The notes under the pieces were generated by a model, which was given only the letters and a program-made list of their open reading frames with translations, did not search any database and was not told the origin of the DNA. A stretch of DNA of 64,000 nt from NCBI GenBank assembly GCA_965277625.1, contig OZ255827.1:744001-808000 (forward strand), in the 5' to 3' direction. This stretch comes from G965195345 sp965277625. GTDB taxonomy: Bacteria > Pseudomonadota > Gammaproteobacteria > CAKMZV01. A program made the translations under genes and the position numbers. The first letter of the stretch is position 1; the number at the start of each line of letters is the position of its first letter. Shown in pieces: positions 59,001-63,989 of this stretch.

Positions 59001-60516
59001 TTCCAGAGGCAGATTCAACCACGGTGAAAGTCAAAGTTGTGCTATCAATATCGGTTCTGGTTGTTGCGATCAAAATTGTTGCAAAATCTTCAGCCAAGAT
59101 CAATGCAGTGGTAGAAACCATTAAAACGGGTGGATCATTCACAGGCGTGACATCAACCACCACTTGAGCGGTTGAACTCAACAATCCATCACTGACACTC
59201 ATGTTCAAAGTGGTACGGCCATTCCTATGGGCTATGGCCGAGACGGAAACGCCTGAAGCTGAGGTGGTCACAGTGACAATGCCCGTCGAGGATTCAGTGA
59301 CAGTCACTGTCAGGGCGTCGCCACTATCCAAATCAGCGAATGTTGCCACTGAGTTGGTACTATCAAAATCTTCTAATACAGTTAATGTGGCGGTTGGGAC
59401 GGTTAGGGTCGGTGTATCATTAACAGCTGCAACCACAACCACAATCTCAGTAGAATTGGTTTGCCCACCATCATCGGTAGCGCGGAAGGTCAGGGTCGCT
59501 GTACCATTGAGATTTGCAATGGCTGTTAAGGTGATGGTGCTCAAGTTGTTGGTTCGGGTGGAGATGGCAACATTAACAAGAGGCATCGATGGTGTCACTG
59601 TTAAGGTTAAGGTTGTACTGTCAGAGTCTGTGGCAGTGGTTCTGATGACCACAGAAGACCTAAAGTCTTCTTGCACATTGATGCGGTTGGTCGAAACCAT
59701 CAGCACGGGTGCGGCACCAGCCGCGACGGTTACATTGACAACAACGGTTTGAGTGACGGTTGAACCTGAACCATCAACCGCACGAACGGTTAAGGTGGTT
59801 TGACCTAAAGCACCAGGAATGGCGTTCAAGACAATGGCATTGGTTGATGTGGTTACTGTGACGACCCCAGTTGTGGACTCAGACACGGTGAAAGTTATAT
59901 TGGCATCTTCTATATCACTTGCTGTGGTATTAATGGTGATGGGCGTAAAGCCACCCACAGTTGAAATGCTGTTGCTTGAGACAGCTAAGGTTGGCGGGTC
60001 ATTGATGGCATTTACTATCACGACCACTTGGGCAGTCGTGCTCCCTGAACTATTGGTGGCGGTAATGATTAAGGTGGTTCGTCCATTAGCATTAGGAATG
60101 CTTGAGACAGAAACATCCGTGACTGAAGTTGTGACATTGACCACGCCCGTTGGGGATTGACTAACCCTGATGTCTGTTGCGTTGGTTGCAGTGGCAACCA
60201 CCAAGGTTACTGGAAAATCTTCATCGACACTCAAGCTTGGGAACAAAACCGAAAGCGCTGGTGTTAAAGTTGGTGTCGGTGTTGGAGTGGGTGTTGGTGT
60301 TGGAGTGGGTGTTGACTCACCACCGCCTCCGCCACCACCGCCACATGCGGACAACATTGCGAATAATACCAAGGTCGAGCACATTGAGTTCAGCACGCGT
60401 TTATTGATTGAACTCAATACGCGTTTTAAAGTGTTAAATAGTCGATTGACGGTGTTCCATTGAAAAGAAGGGCTGACAAAGATTTGGGTGAAATATCTGA
60501 GCAATAATTGATACAT
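47092..60516 (-). CDS. giant lipoprotein D: 28 Ig/cadherin-like modules, two CTLD-like domains, FN3, seven-blade FG-GAP propeller
   Basis: A single 4474-codon frame. The N-terminus MYQLLLRYFT matches the MYKLF start of B and C. The lipobox is MLSAC, followed by eight Gly and seven Thr-Pro pairs. I count 28 Ig/cadherin-like modules to about residue 2740, the longest uninterrupted array here, including modules of exactly 93 codons. Two cysteine-free lectin-like domains lie at about 2880-3045 (PWLGM) and 3275-3435 (AWFGM), each with following Ig domains. A short Ig array, an FN3-like domain with CDATSC and seven FG-GAP blades (about 4012-4474, DRFGISVSMSGDGNTLAVGA type) end in EAYLY. The first modules are nearly identical to those of A. 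As in A-C, the Ig arrays appear cysteine-free. The inferred role is an outer-membrane-tethered surface fibre. Confidence 0.87.
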   Translation of the reverse strand: MYQLLLRYFTQIFVSPSFQWNTVNRLFNTLKRVLSSINKRVLNSMCSTLVLFAMLSACGGGGGGGGESTPTPTPTPTPTPTPTLTPALSVLFPSLSVDEDFPVTLVVATATNATDIRVSQSPTGVVNVTTSVTDVSVSSIPNANGRTTLIITATNSSGSTTAQVVVIVNAINDPPTLAVSSNSISTVGGFTPITINTTASDIEDANITFTVSESTTGVVTVTTSTNAIVLNAIPGALGQTTLTVRAVDGSGSTVTQTVVVNVTVAAGAAPVLMVSTNRINVQEDFRSSVVIRTTATDSDSTTLTLTVTPSMPLVNVAISTRTNNLSTITLTAIANLNGTATLTFRATDDGGQTNSTEIVVVVAAVNDTPTLTVPTATLTVLEDFDSTNSVATFADLDSGDALTVTVTESSTGIVTVTTSASGVSVSAIAHRNGRTTLNMSVSDGLLSSTAQVVVDVTPVNDPPVLMVSTTALILAEDFATILIATTRTDIDSTTLTFTVVESASGIVIVSTSSAGVQLRSTDNISGATTLTITLSDDSTSTSIQVSVIVTAVNDTPTLSVSTTALTLNEDFATTQLITVNRSDIENDTLTLSVAESISNIVRVSTSSAGVQVVSIGDANGQTTLTIMVNDGKASASTQVLVTVNAVNDTPTLTVSSNSISTLGGFSPITINTTASDVEDANISFTVIDANTGVVTVTTSAEAIVLNTIPGASGQTTLTVRVVDSSGTTVTQSITVNVTITVSATPVVTVSTNLISVSEDFGTSIIIQTTATDGDATDTITVSVSASRPIVTAVISTPANGQSTVTNRITLTAIGDANGTTTLTVLASDSGGQSHSTEIVVVVAIVNDTPTITVSTPALIVLEDFDGINTVATFADVDRGDALTVTVTESNTGVVTVTTSASGVSVAAIANVNGRTTLNIRVSDGTLSSTAQVVVTVTEVNDPPALSVSTSALTLAEDFATTEIITVSRSDIDSNTLTLTVAESATGVVTVTTTDAGVQVANITNANGRTTLTITLSDGDLTTNTQVVIDVTPINDPPALSVTTPAFTLSENFATFVILVNRSDVDSNTLTLTVAESATGVVTVTPTTLGFEVSSISGVNGRTTLTITLSDGRLSTTTQVVIDITGVNDPPVLTVSTTALTLAEDFATVLIATTRTDIDSTTLTLTVVESTTGVVTVTTSDAGVSVTSIENINGRTTLTITLSDGRLSTTTQVVIDVTPVNDPPALSVTTSTLTLAEDFGTFSIATTRTDIDSTTLTLTVAESATGVVTVTVTTTDIFVTSIGQRSGRTTLTISLSDGRLSTTTQVVIDVTAVNDPPTLSVSTTALTLNEDFATTQLITVNRSDIENDTLTLSFVESMSGIVRVSTSSAGVQVVSIGDANGQTTLTITVSDSQASASTQVLVTVNAVNDTPTLSVSSNSISTVGGFSPITINTTASDVEDANISFTVINANTRVVRVTTSAVAIVLNTIPGASGQTTLTVRVVDSSGTTVTEIISVNVAINPSTAPVVTISTNLISVAEDFGTSVIIRTTATDGDGDTITVSVSASMPIVTAVISTPVNGQSTITNSITLTAIGNANGTTTLTVLASDSGGQSHSTEIVVVVAIVNDTPTITVSTSALTVLENFDGTNTVATFADVDRGDALTVTVTESTTGVITVTTSVSGISVSSIDQRSGRTTLTITLSDGRLSTTTQVVIDVTAVNDPPVLAVSTTALTLDEDFATVLIGTTRTDIDSNSLTFTVTESATGVVTVTTTDSGVQVVNIPNAHGQTTLTISVSDSQTSVSTQVVVTVNAVNDTPTLTVSTNSITTFSGFSTMTINTTASDIEDGTLSFTVSASTPGVVTVTTSANAITLNAISRATGQTNLTVSVVDSLGTIVTQTIAVNVPNRAPFFIVTSNTTSLQEDFMTSILLGSAIDQDGNTITVSVSSTTHLVDVAISTQVNSIKTINLSAIENANGTTTLTVQVTAAGQSVSTELVVVVAPVNDTPTLSVTTTALTLNEDFATTQLITVNRSDIENDTLTLSVAESMSNIVRVSTSTAGVQVVSIGDANGQTTLTITVSDGQASASTQVLVTVNAVNDTPTLTVSSNSIATLGGFSPITIYTTASDVEDTNISFTVIATTTGVVRVTTSTNAFMLNNIPGASGQTTLTVRVVDSSGTTVTEIITVNVTITASATPVVTVSTNLISVSEDFRTSVMIQTTATDADGDTITVSVSASMPIVTAVISTPVNGQSMITNSITLTAMRDANGTATLTVVARDPGGQSHSTEIVVVVAPVQDTPTINIPTATLTLAEDFGSTLTIATASDADGDTLNVSVVQSNPGIVAVTTSASGVSVSSLLNANGQTTLTITVNDGNQDTTGQVVVNVTPVNDPPNLNIPSATLTRAEDFTGTMTVATASDVEGNLLTFTVTESTTGVIRVTASSSDVRISSLGEANGITTLVMSLSDGDLTTTAQVVVTVTPVNDPPALSVSTTALTLNEDFATVLIGATRSDIDSNTLTLTVVESATGVVTVTTTAAGVQVANIAHANGVTTLTISLSDGTTSTSTQVGVTVTPVNDTPTLSVSTNNILTNFEFSTITINVTLGDVEDSTLSFSVEDSSAGVVTITTLTNTIVLSAIAGVSGQTTLTVSLVDSSGATVTQTISVIVSPKPNSAPVLVVSTNRIIVQEDFMDSVVIRTTATDAEGDAIALSVSSSARIVDFALSTPISGHSTLTNSITLTALTNLNGTSTLTVQVTDSGGISTTEQIVVVVNAVDDPMSFTLSTSVVSLSVHGSQLDRIVNAISISNPDNKALWTRVTTSGDNIFSANPTPVVSFTTNALTTITTLTSTMPTAQLYFTIRPDQTGTATLTVHLTNLTGTGTLQQTMVVHVNSVDVSPRIAQASTSLTNLIVHGGHLYANDTMVSGIGISRFLSTARALGGHLINFNSSEEYSFVRSAASGLTSLEPWLGMVLPKQLFPGELSWITHDSTIAYGYATGNGVTNLTVYPGHFTLPWDVDGVRANRYNDPNTVYNWIVNGNGNVIFLVGDGGEVLNSDGSPSFNRNAIYEFPQGLASSSIITAGSVNTIRLTGFDLNGDTISAANWSGIDSNGGTVNFSNIYQSSGVQTVNMVYTAPPNFDGQTTVVVTLQTNGLSTTTAVSFRVTAAAFTLPTTSIVLIENSSQTIRNQQLISNIRVPAFDGTQNTLDLQWRVTHSGDAIFSTNPTPVVSFSTTDVVTRSNIGSTSQTAQLYFTIAPDKSGTATLTLQLTNLSNTLGSQQTMIVQVNPMNDVPPVIAQASPNLSNLIVQSGRLYANSATPTTQSISPFLTTARALGGHLININTIEEINFVRTTTSGLISQDAWFGMVLTQQNFPGDLFWITNDSTIAYGYASDTDVNPRLYPGHFALNWHPVFGLIANRSADSFTVFNWATYSFNANTYFLIDDIGFVESRHAIYEFPRGFAPANIVSKLVRAGSSVTIGLTGFDLNRDVINTSDWSVFATTGTTSIGHVSQSSGVQTMNLIYTAPEAFNGQTTVVVTLQVNGLMTTNAISFNVDTLPNITLSTYSLVLAEDFSSIVIGTTATDVGVSGVLPFTVIPSSTEIVTISTSANAIQLSARKNVNGIVTLTVQTADSSLQTASTQVVVTVRAVNDPPTVSVSSDNVSITGQFISLTINTTASDIEEGNLPFSVTVSDINVVNVSIRPNAILLTPRAGGSGRTTLTVTTIDNNNATGMRTIAVNIILNQSTTPVLTVSTNFISVQEDFADIFIRTTATDADPGTLTVTVRASTPLVNAVVVSTQSITLSAMENVFGTTTLFVSAFDIGGLSDSTEIVVVVAPINDTPTLTVSSQSVVLAYSENATPLVLTVSASDVEDGALSYNVSTGQGVVNTIMTTNTLTLSRRGFANNVHQVLLTLRTTDTDGVSITTLVTVVLPPVLIVTTGIKTLNFVWSSISGATHYRLQSNPDLNSGLGYSDISTTGIVISPNSTNIRQTTAQGQVALHRYIPRVNSPFYAVGSCDATSCGATFRHNVEMLTNAQLNSMIGHILPHNPGGDDRFGISVSMSGDGNTLAVGAHLEDSKATGFNGQDDNIRTDSGATYVFRRSNGTWSQQAYLKASNSGLGDYYGEAISLSHDGNTIAIGARFESGSSSGINGRRNNNLPLSGAVYSYAFNNGVWSQQAYIKSFFPSANDRFGRSVSLSADGNTLAVGAWSEDNLSTGVNNYQSSLESRDLGGAGAVYTYVRNGIEWTPQAYIKASNTGDTDRFGYSLSLSDDGRALVVGAPEEDSSATGINGAESNDSAVDSGAVYVFRFIGGTWVQEAYVKASNTNAGDRFGQSVSLSSDGNTLAVSSNLEDGSSTQINSRETDNNAANAGAAYVFRFNSVFWSQQAYIKPFNSGSNDEFGQSVSLSNDGNILVVGANQEDGSSAGVNGPANNSLPGSGAAYVFEFSNGNWAQQSYVKAYYPANSGHFGFAVSLSGDGGTLAVGASGVRGQSGEAYLY
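56609..57445 (-). repeat. tandem Ig-like modules with exact 279-bp period in D
   Basis: Three adjacent segments starting at 56609, 56888 and 57167 repeat with an exact 279-bp (93-codon) spacing. Each encodes a module with LxLSDGRLSTTTQVVIDVT, and they share long identical nucleotide runs. They look like recent local duplications within the 28-module array. Confidence 0.8.
60271..60312 (-). repeat. hexanucleotide repeat encoding (Thr-Pro)7 linker of D
   Basis: Seven ACN-CCN units after an eight-Gly run, the shortest linker of the four paralogues. Confidence 0.85.
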
Positions 60517-60567
60517 AATGTTTGTCTGAATTTAAATTGTGAATATCTGAGTTTTATTATTTAAATA

Positions 60568-60594
60568 ATTATAATAGATAGGTCTAAACATCAA
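60568..60594 (-). promoter_or_regulatory. candidate sigma-70 promoter for giant gene D
   Basis: On the minus strand TTGATG (60589-60594) and a perfect TATAAT (60568-60573) are 15 bp apart, a little short of the ideal 17. They would give a leader of about 45 nt before the D start. The 13-bp motif of A-C is not obvious here. Confidence 0.4.
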
Positions 60595-60737
60595 CCGATT
60601 AAAAAATAAAAATTTGAACCGTTATAGAGCGGGAAGGCGATTTTAATTGCAGCTATTTGCAGGCTTTTCTTTTTCATTGACATTATGCGAAATCATTGCA
60701 TAAAACTAAGCAAATTGAAAAAAATCGAAAATCAGGT

Positions 60738-60767
60738 TTGCATTATTTTTAGAGTAAACCCTACAAT
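60738..60767 (+). promoter_or_regulatory. candidate promoter for pyrF-waaA
   Basis: TTGCAT and TACAAT are separated by 18 bp, giving a reasonable sigma-70 promoter about 175 nt upstream of pyrF. It would also transcribe the small frame at 60825. Confidence 0.4.
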
Positions 60768-60824
60768 TATACGCAACCGATTGTCAGTGGGTAAAATAAG
60801 TCCAACGAATTTTGTCATTCTGAC

Positions 60825-60920
60825 ATGGTAGAATTTGAGGAACAACGCTTCAAACGAGGGCGTCTCAAGTCCAAAAAACAAGCACTCGACCAGGTTGAAA
60901 CAGCCATTTCTACTCTGTGA
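60825..60920 (+). CDS. 31-residue small ORF upstream of pyrF, unknown
   Basis: Reads MVEFEEQRFKRGRLKSKKQA and ends ...VETAISTL before TGA, 24 nt upstream of pyrF. It is basic and probably helical. It has no ribosome-binding site that I trust and no recognisable family. It may be a remnant, a leader peptide or a chance frame. Confidence 0.2.
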   Translation: MVEFEEQRFKRGRLKSKKQALDQVETAISTL

Positions 60921-60944
60921 TTCATAATTTAAAATGTAAAGTAC

Positions 60945-61646
60945 ATGCCAAACATTGAAACCAAAGACCGTCTGATTTTTGCTTTAGACGGCATTAGTAG
61001 CCTCGATAGTGCAAAAAGCATGGTCAACACTTTGGCAGATAGCGTGCACTTTTACAAAGTGGGATTGGAATTATTCATGTCCGGCAATTACATTGATTTG
61101 ATTGATTGGCTGAAAGATCAGGATAAAAAAATCTTTATCGATCTCAAATTTTTTGATGTGCCTCGAACAGTCGCTGCTGCGGTCAGTGCCTTGGATGATA
61201 AGGGTGCGGAATTTGCGACCATCCATGGCAATGATGCCATTATGCGCGCAGCTTGTGAAGCCAAAAACAAAATGGGTGTGCTTGCAGTGACCGCCCTCAC
61301 CAGTTTGGACACAGGGGACTTATCTGATTTGGGCTTTGCCTGCGAGGTGGAGTCTCTGGTCTTGTCACGAGCCAAAAGGGCGCTTGCCATTGGCTGTGAA
61401 GGGGTTGTTTCTTCAGGCTTGGAGGCCAAGCAATTGCGCCAACATTACGGAGAAGCATTCATTGTGGTAACGCCAGGCATTCGTCCAGTGGCAAATGTGG
61501 ATGATCAAAAAAGAGTGGTTGATGTGGAGCAAGCTTTTTCTAATGGCGCCAGTTACATCGTAATGGGGCGTCCCATCCGACAAGCAGAGGACCCAAAAGC
61601 CATGGCCATGTCGATTCAAAATCGCATACATAGCTTTTATCAATAA
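60945..61646 (+). CDS. pyrF: orotidine 5'-phosphate decarboxylase
   Basis: A 233-residue cytoplasmic TIM-barrel enzyme that converts OMP to UMP, the last step of de novo pyrimidine synthesis. The catalytic Lys-Asp-Lys-Asp array is visible: K38 in FYKVGLELF and D66, K68 and D71 in DLKFFDVPRTV. The C-terminal phosphate-binding motifs VTPGIRP and YIVMGRPI are present. Length is normal for the short bacterial form. The central motif reads FFDVPRT where many gammaproteobacteria have FHDIPNT, a minor variant. It precedes waaA by 9 nt, so the two are probably co-transcribed although functionally unrelated. Confidence 0.96.
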   Translation: MPNIETKDRLIFALDGISSLDSAKSMVNTLADSVHFYKVGLELFMSGNYIDLIDWLKDQDKKIFIDLKFFDVPRTVAAAVSALDDKGAEFATIHGNDAIMRAACEAKNKMGVLAVTALTSLDTGDLSDLGFACEVESLVLSRAKRALAIGCEGVVSSGLEAKQLRQHYGEAFIVVTPGIRPVANVDDQKRVVDVEQAFSNGASYIVMGRPIRQAEDPKAMAMSIQNRIHSFYQ

Positions 61647-61655
61647 GCTGATTGT

Positions 61656-62945
61656 ATGTCGTTAAGGCTTTATACAATTCTGAGTTATTTGTTATTGCCT
61701 ATAATTTTGTGGCGAACTTATAAACGGTGTCGCGCATTAAAATCGATTAACCTGCCCGCCCAATTAACTGATTACTTTGCCTGCTCAAATACGTTTCAAC
61801 CTCAGAAACAAGGCATTTGGATTCATGTTTTGTCATTGGGTGAAGCACGTTCTGCCAAAGATTTTATTGAAACATTAGCACGCAACCATCCACACTTGCC
61901 AATCACGCTGACTTATACCACGCTCAGCGCCGCAGAATACATTCACAATCGTTTTCCTAATATTTCAAAACATGTCATGCCGTTTGACCAACCCTCTGTC
62001 ATGCAGCGGTTCATCCATCAGCTACAACCAAAATTGATCCTAATGGTGGAAACAGAGATTTGGCCAAATCTATTGCATCAGGCCAGCACATCATCCATTC
62101 CGGTCATGTTGATCAATGCGCGATTGAAAAGAAAATCAACTTTAAGGTACCAAAAGTATGCAAAAAAATTGGTGCAACAATCGCTGCAGAAATTTACGCT
62201 TATTTTTCCACAATCTGAACTGGATGCGAAGCATTTCTACAAGTTGGGCGCAAAGCCTGAACAAATATCGTTGATTGGTAATTTAAAATTTGACTTGCAA
62301 CCAAGCACAAATTTAGTGACAAAAGCACAACAATGGCGAACGGATTTTGCCCCGCAACGCCCCATTTGGGTCGCTGCCAGCACGCACGAGCATGAAGGTG
62401 AAAAAATCTTAGTAGCGCACTCGAAAATATTACAGTCTCATCCAGAGTGTTTGTTGATCATTGCGCCTCGGCACGACAAAACTAACAAGGAAACCAATAC
62501 GGCTCTCATTCAGCACAAATTTCGATATAACAAACGCAGTAAAAACGCGTTATCTGAGATTGGTTTGAATGAACCGCAAGTGTTGCTGATTGATCAAATT
62601 GGAGAGTTAATGTTTTGGTACGCGGTCTCAGACTATGCATTTGTGGGTGGCTCTTTGGTGCCATTTGGCGGACATAACATCATTGAACCCGCCTTATTAA
62701 AAAAACCCGTGTTGAGTGGTCCCAATTATGCAAATTTAGAAAATTTATTTGAACCAGCCATCAAATACAATGCGGTGAATATTGTGAAAGATGAAATGGC
62801 TTTGGCTACACAAATTTGCACTTTAATTGAGCAGCCAGAGCAAGCACATGAACGGGCAGAAACAGCCTACCAGTTTGCGCTTAAGAATCAAGGGATACGA
62901 GAGAAAATCCAAAAAATCCTCGCGCCGTATTTGGCAGAGGCTTGA
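61656..62945 (+). CDS. waaA: 3-deoxy-D-manno-octulosonic acid (Kdo) transferase
   Basis: A 429-residue GT30-family glycosyltransferase that adds Kdo to the lipid A precursor at the inner-membrane face. The N-terminus (about residues 5-20) is a membrane anchor. WIHVLSLGEARSAK holds the catalytic Glu (E63), and METEIWPNLL, INARLKRKS, VAASTHEHEGE and PRHD are conserved family blocks. FVGGSLVPFGGHNIIEPA is the CMP-Kdo/acceptor region. Length is typical. Its presence implies an LPS-type outer membrane, consistent with the outer-membrane lipoproteins nearby. It cannot be told from sequence whether it transfers one or two Kdo residues. Confidence 0.95.
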   Translation: MSLRLYTILSYLLLPIILWRTYKRCRALKSINLPAQLTDYFACSNTFQPQKQGIWIHVLSLGEARSAKDFIETLARNHPHLPITLTYTTLSAAEYIHNRFPNISKHVMPFDQPSVMQRFIHQLQPKLILMVETEIWPNLLHQASTSSIPVMLINARLKRKSTLRYQKYAKKLVQQSLQKFTLIFPQSELDAKHFYKLGAKPEQISLIGNLKFDLQPSTNLVTKAQQWRTDFAPQRPIWVAASTHEHEGEKILVAHSKILQSHPECLLIIAPRHDKTNKETNTALIQHKFRYNKRSKNALSEIGLNEPQVLLIDQIGELMFWYAVSDYAFVGGSLVPFGGHNIIEPALLKKPVLSGPNYANLENLFEPAIKYNAVNIVKDEMALATQICTLIEQPEQAHERAETAYQFALKNQGIREKIQKILAPYLAEA

Positions 62946-62950
62946 CCTGT

Positions 62951-62972
62951 TCACCCTTAGTCTCAAGGGTGA
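62951..62972. terminator. 8-bp perfect hairpin between convergent genes
   Basis: TCACCCTT - AGTCTC - AAGGGTGA starts 5 nt after the waaA stop, between convergent waaA and the redoxin gene. The stem is strong but neither side has a clear T-run, so it may be a weak terminator or a transcript-end stabiliser. Confidence 0.4.
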
Positions 62973-63023
62973 TGCTAAATTAATCTGAGCGTGTTTTAAA
63001 TCCGACTTCGAAAGCTAAGGTTC

Positions 63024-63647
63024 TTAGCCAGCGCGTAATTTGGTCATAGTAAACTCTAATAGGCTGTCTGTGCTGACACGATTGATATAACCTTCAACAA
63101 AAAGCTTGCCCATTATATAGCCTTTGGGGCTAAGGATATAAGTGCCGGGGTAGGGGATTCCATGATGGTCATGCCCTTTGGGAAAATGAGGGTGTAGCAC
63201 TTTCAATGCCTTCATGGATCGCGTATCAATGTCAGAAATGATGGGGAACTTAATGTCATTTTCAGCCATAAATGCTTCTTGTAATTCGGGCGCATCATAG
63301 GTGATCATTACAACACCAATGCCATTTTTTTGGAACTTTTCAAAGGCATCGTTGAGGCTGAGTGTTTGGTGGATACAGAAGGGACACCAATCAATCGAAC
63401 GATTAACCATGACCACCAAACCCTTTGGCCCACTAAACTTAGCCAAATCTGTGACTTCTTTACCTTGATAGAGTGCTGAAATGGCTGGAATATGCGCACC
63501 AACGTCAATGCCCGCATCGAATTGTGCAGCTTCGGCTGTGACAAATTGTGAGTTAGCAAAATAGCTCAGAAGGCTATCTTTAAAGATAAAAATGCCCGCC
63601 AATGCAACAACAACGACGACCAATAACCGTTTTATAAAATTTTTCAT
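63024..63647 (-). CDS. membrane-anchored AhpC/TSA-like redoxin with a DWCPFC motif
   Basis: A 207-residue protein with an N-terminal hydrophobic anchor (about residues 7-22) and a periplasmic thioredoxin-fold domain of the AhpC/TSA-redoxin type. The conserved strand VVMVNRSIDWCPFCIHQ carries C88 and C91, a CxxC pair where thiol peroxidases usually have one peroxidatic Cys. FPIISDI and PGTYILSPKGYIMGKLFVEGY are the family's later strands. A His-rich loop, LHPHFPKGHDHHG (H152, H154, H159, H161, H162), is unusual and could bind metal. AGGA 9 nt before the ATG supports the start. Role is unknown: a periplasmic thiol oxidoreductase or peroxiredoxin-like protein is most likely. Confidence 0.75.
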   Translation of the reverse strand: MKNFIKRLLVVVVVALAGIFIFKDSLLSYFANSQFVTAEAAQFDAGIDVGAHIPAISALYQGKEVTDLAKFSGPKGLVVMVNRSIDWCPFCIHQTLSLNDAFEKFQKNGIGVVMITYDAPELQEAFMAENDIKFPIISDIDTRSMKALKVLHPHFPKGHDHHGIPYPGTYILSPKGYIMGKLFVEGYINRVSTDSLLEFTMTKLRAG

Positions 63648-63779
63648 ATCTGATCCTGATGATTGAATATTATGGTATAGCTATACTAATTCAATAACGA
63701 ATTTCCAATGAATTTCCCTTGAGAAATCTGTAAATTGTTGTAATGACAGAGGTATTTTTGGGGACATGTCATGACAACA

Positions 63780-63856
63780 TGGCGCAGCGGACGGGACTCG
63801 AACCCGCGACCCCCGGCGTGACAGGCCGGTATTCTAACCAACTGAACTACCGCTGC
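63780..63856 (-). tRNA. tRNA-Asp (anticodon GTC)
   Basis: A 77-nt cloverleaf on the minus strand: acceptor GCAGCGG pairs with CCGCTGC, the anticodon arm is CCGGCCTGTCACGCCGG with GTC, and the T arm is CGGGTTCGAGTCCCG. The discriminator is G and CCA is encoded. It lies 10 nt downstream of tRNA-Val, and the two are evidently co-transcribed. Confidence 0.97.
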
Positions 63857-63866
63857 AGGGCATGAT

Positions 63867-63942
63867 TGGTGGGTGCTACAGGGCTTGAACCTGTGACCCT
63901 CGCCTTGTAAGGGCGATGCTCTCCCAACTGAGCTAAGCACCC
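63867..63942 (-). tRNA. tRNA-Val (anticodon TAC)
   Basis: A 76-nt cloverleaf on the minus strand: acceptor GGGTGCT pairs with AGCACCC, the anticodon arm is CGCCCTTACAAGGCG with TAC, and the T arm is CAGGTTCAAGCCCTG. The discriminator is A and CCA is encoded. It is the first gene of a Val-Asp tRNA pair. Confidence 0.97.
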
Positions 63943-63959
63943 ACTTAAATCAGGCGGGT

Positions 63960-63989
63960 ATTATACTGAATAATGTGATGTTCTTTACA
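63960..63989 (-). promoter_or_regulatory. tRNA operon promoter with GC-rich discriminator
   Basis: A perfect TATAAT (63960-63965, minus strand) lies 17 nt before tRNA-Val and is followed by the GC-rich ACCCGCC, a feature of stringently controlled stable-RNA promoters. A weak TGTAAA lies 18 bp upstream as -35. Confidence 0.55.

Larger units (their letters stand above)
60517..60944. other. divergent spacer between D and pyrF
   Basis: A 428-bp AT-rich region containing the candidate promoter of D, a plus-strand candidate promoter and a 31-codon reading frame. Nothing else is recognisable; no RNA gene or insertion sequence was seen. Confidence 0.6.

Noticed and set aside
7745..60516. CRISPR array or transposon-type repeats
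   Set aside because: The regular repeats are all in frame in long coding sequences, with module lengths of 93-390 codons. There are no short repeat-spacer units, no transposase and no terminal inverted repeats.
7745..60516. RTX adhesin or autotransporter
   Set aside because: No GGxGxDxUx nonapeptide runs, no C-terminal type I signal and no beta-barrel domain; the C-terminus is an FG-GAP propeller.
61118..61643. Minus-strand frames opposite pyrF
   Set aside because: pyrF has a complete active site in the opposite frame; these are shadows.
63686..63940. 84-codon minus-strand frame across the tRNA region
   Set aside because: It runs through two complete tRNA genes, so it is not a protein gene.
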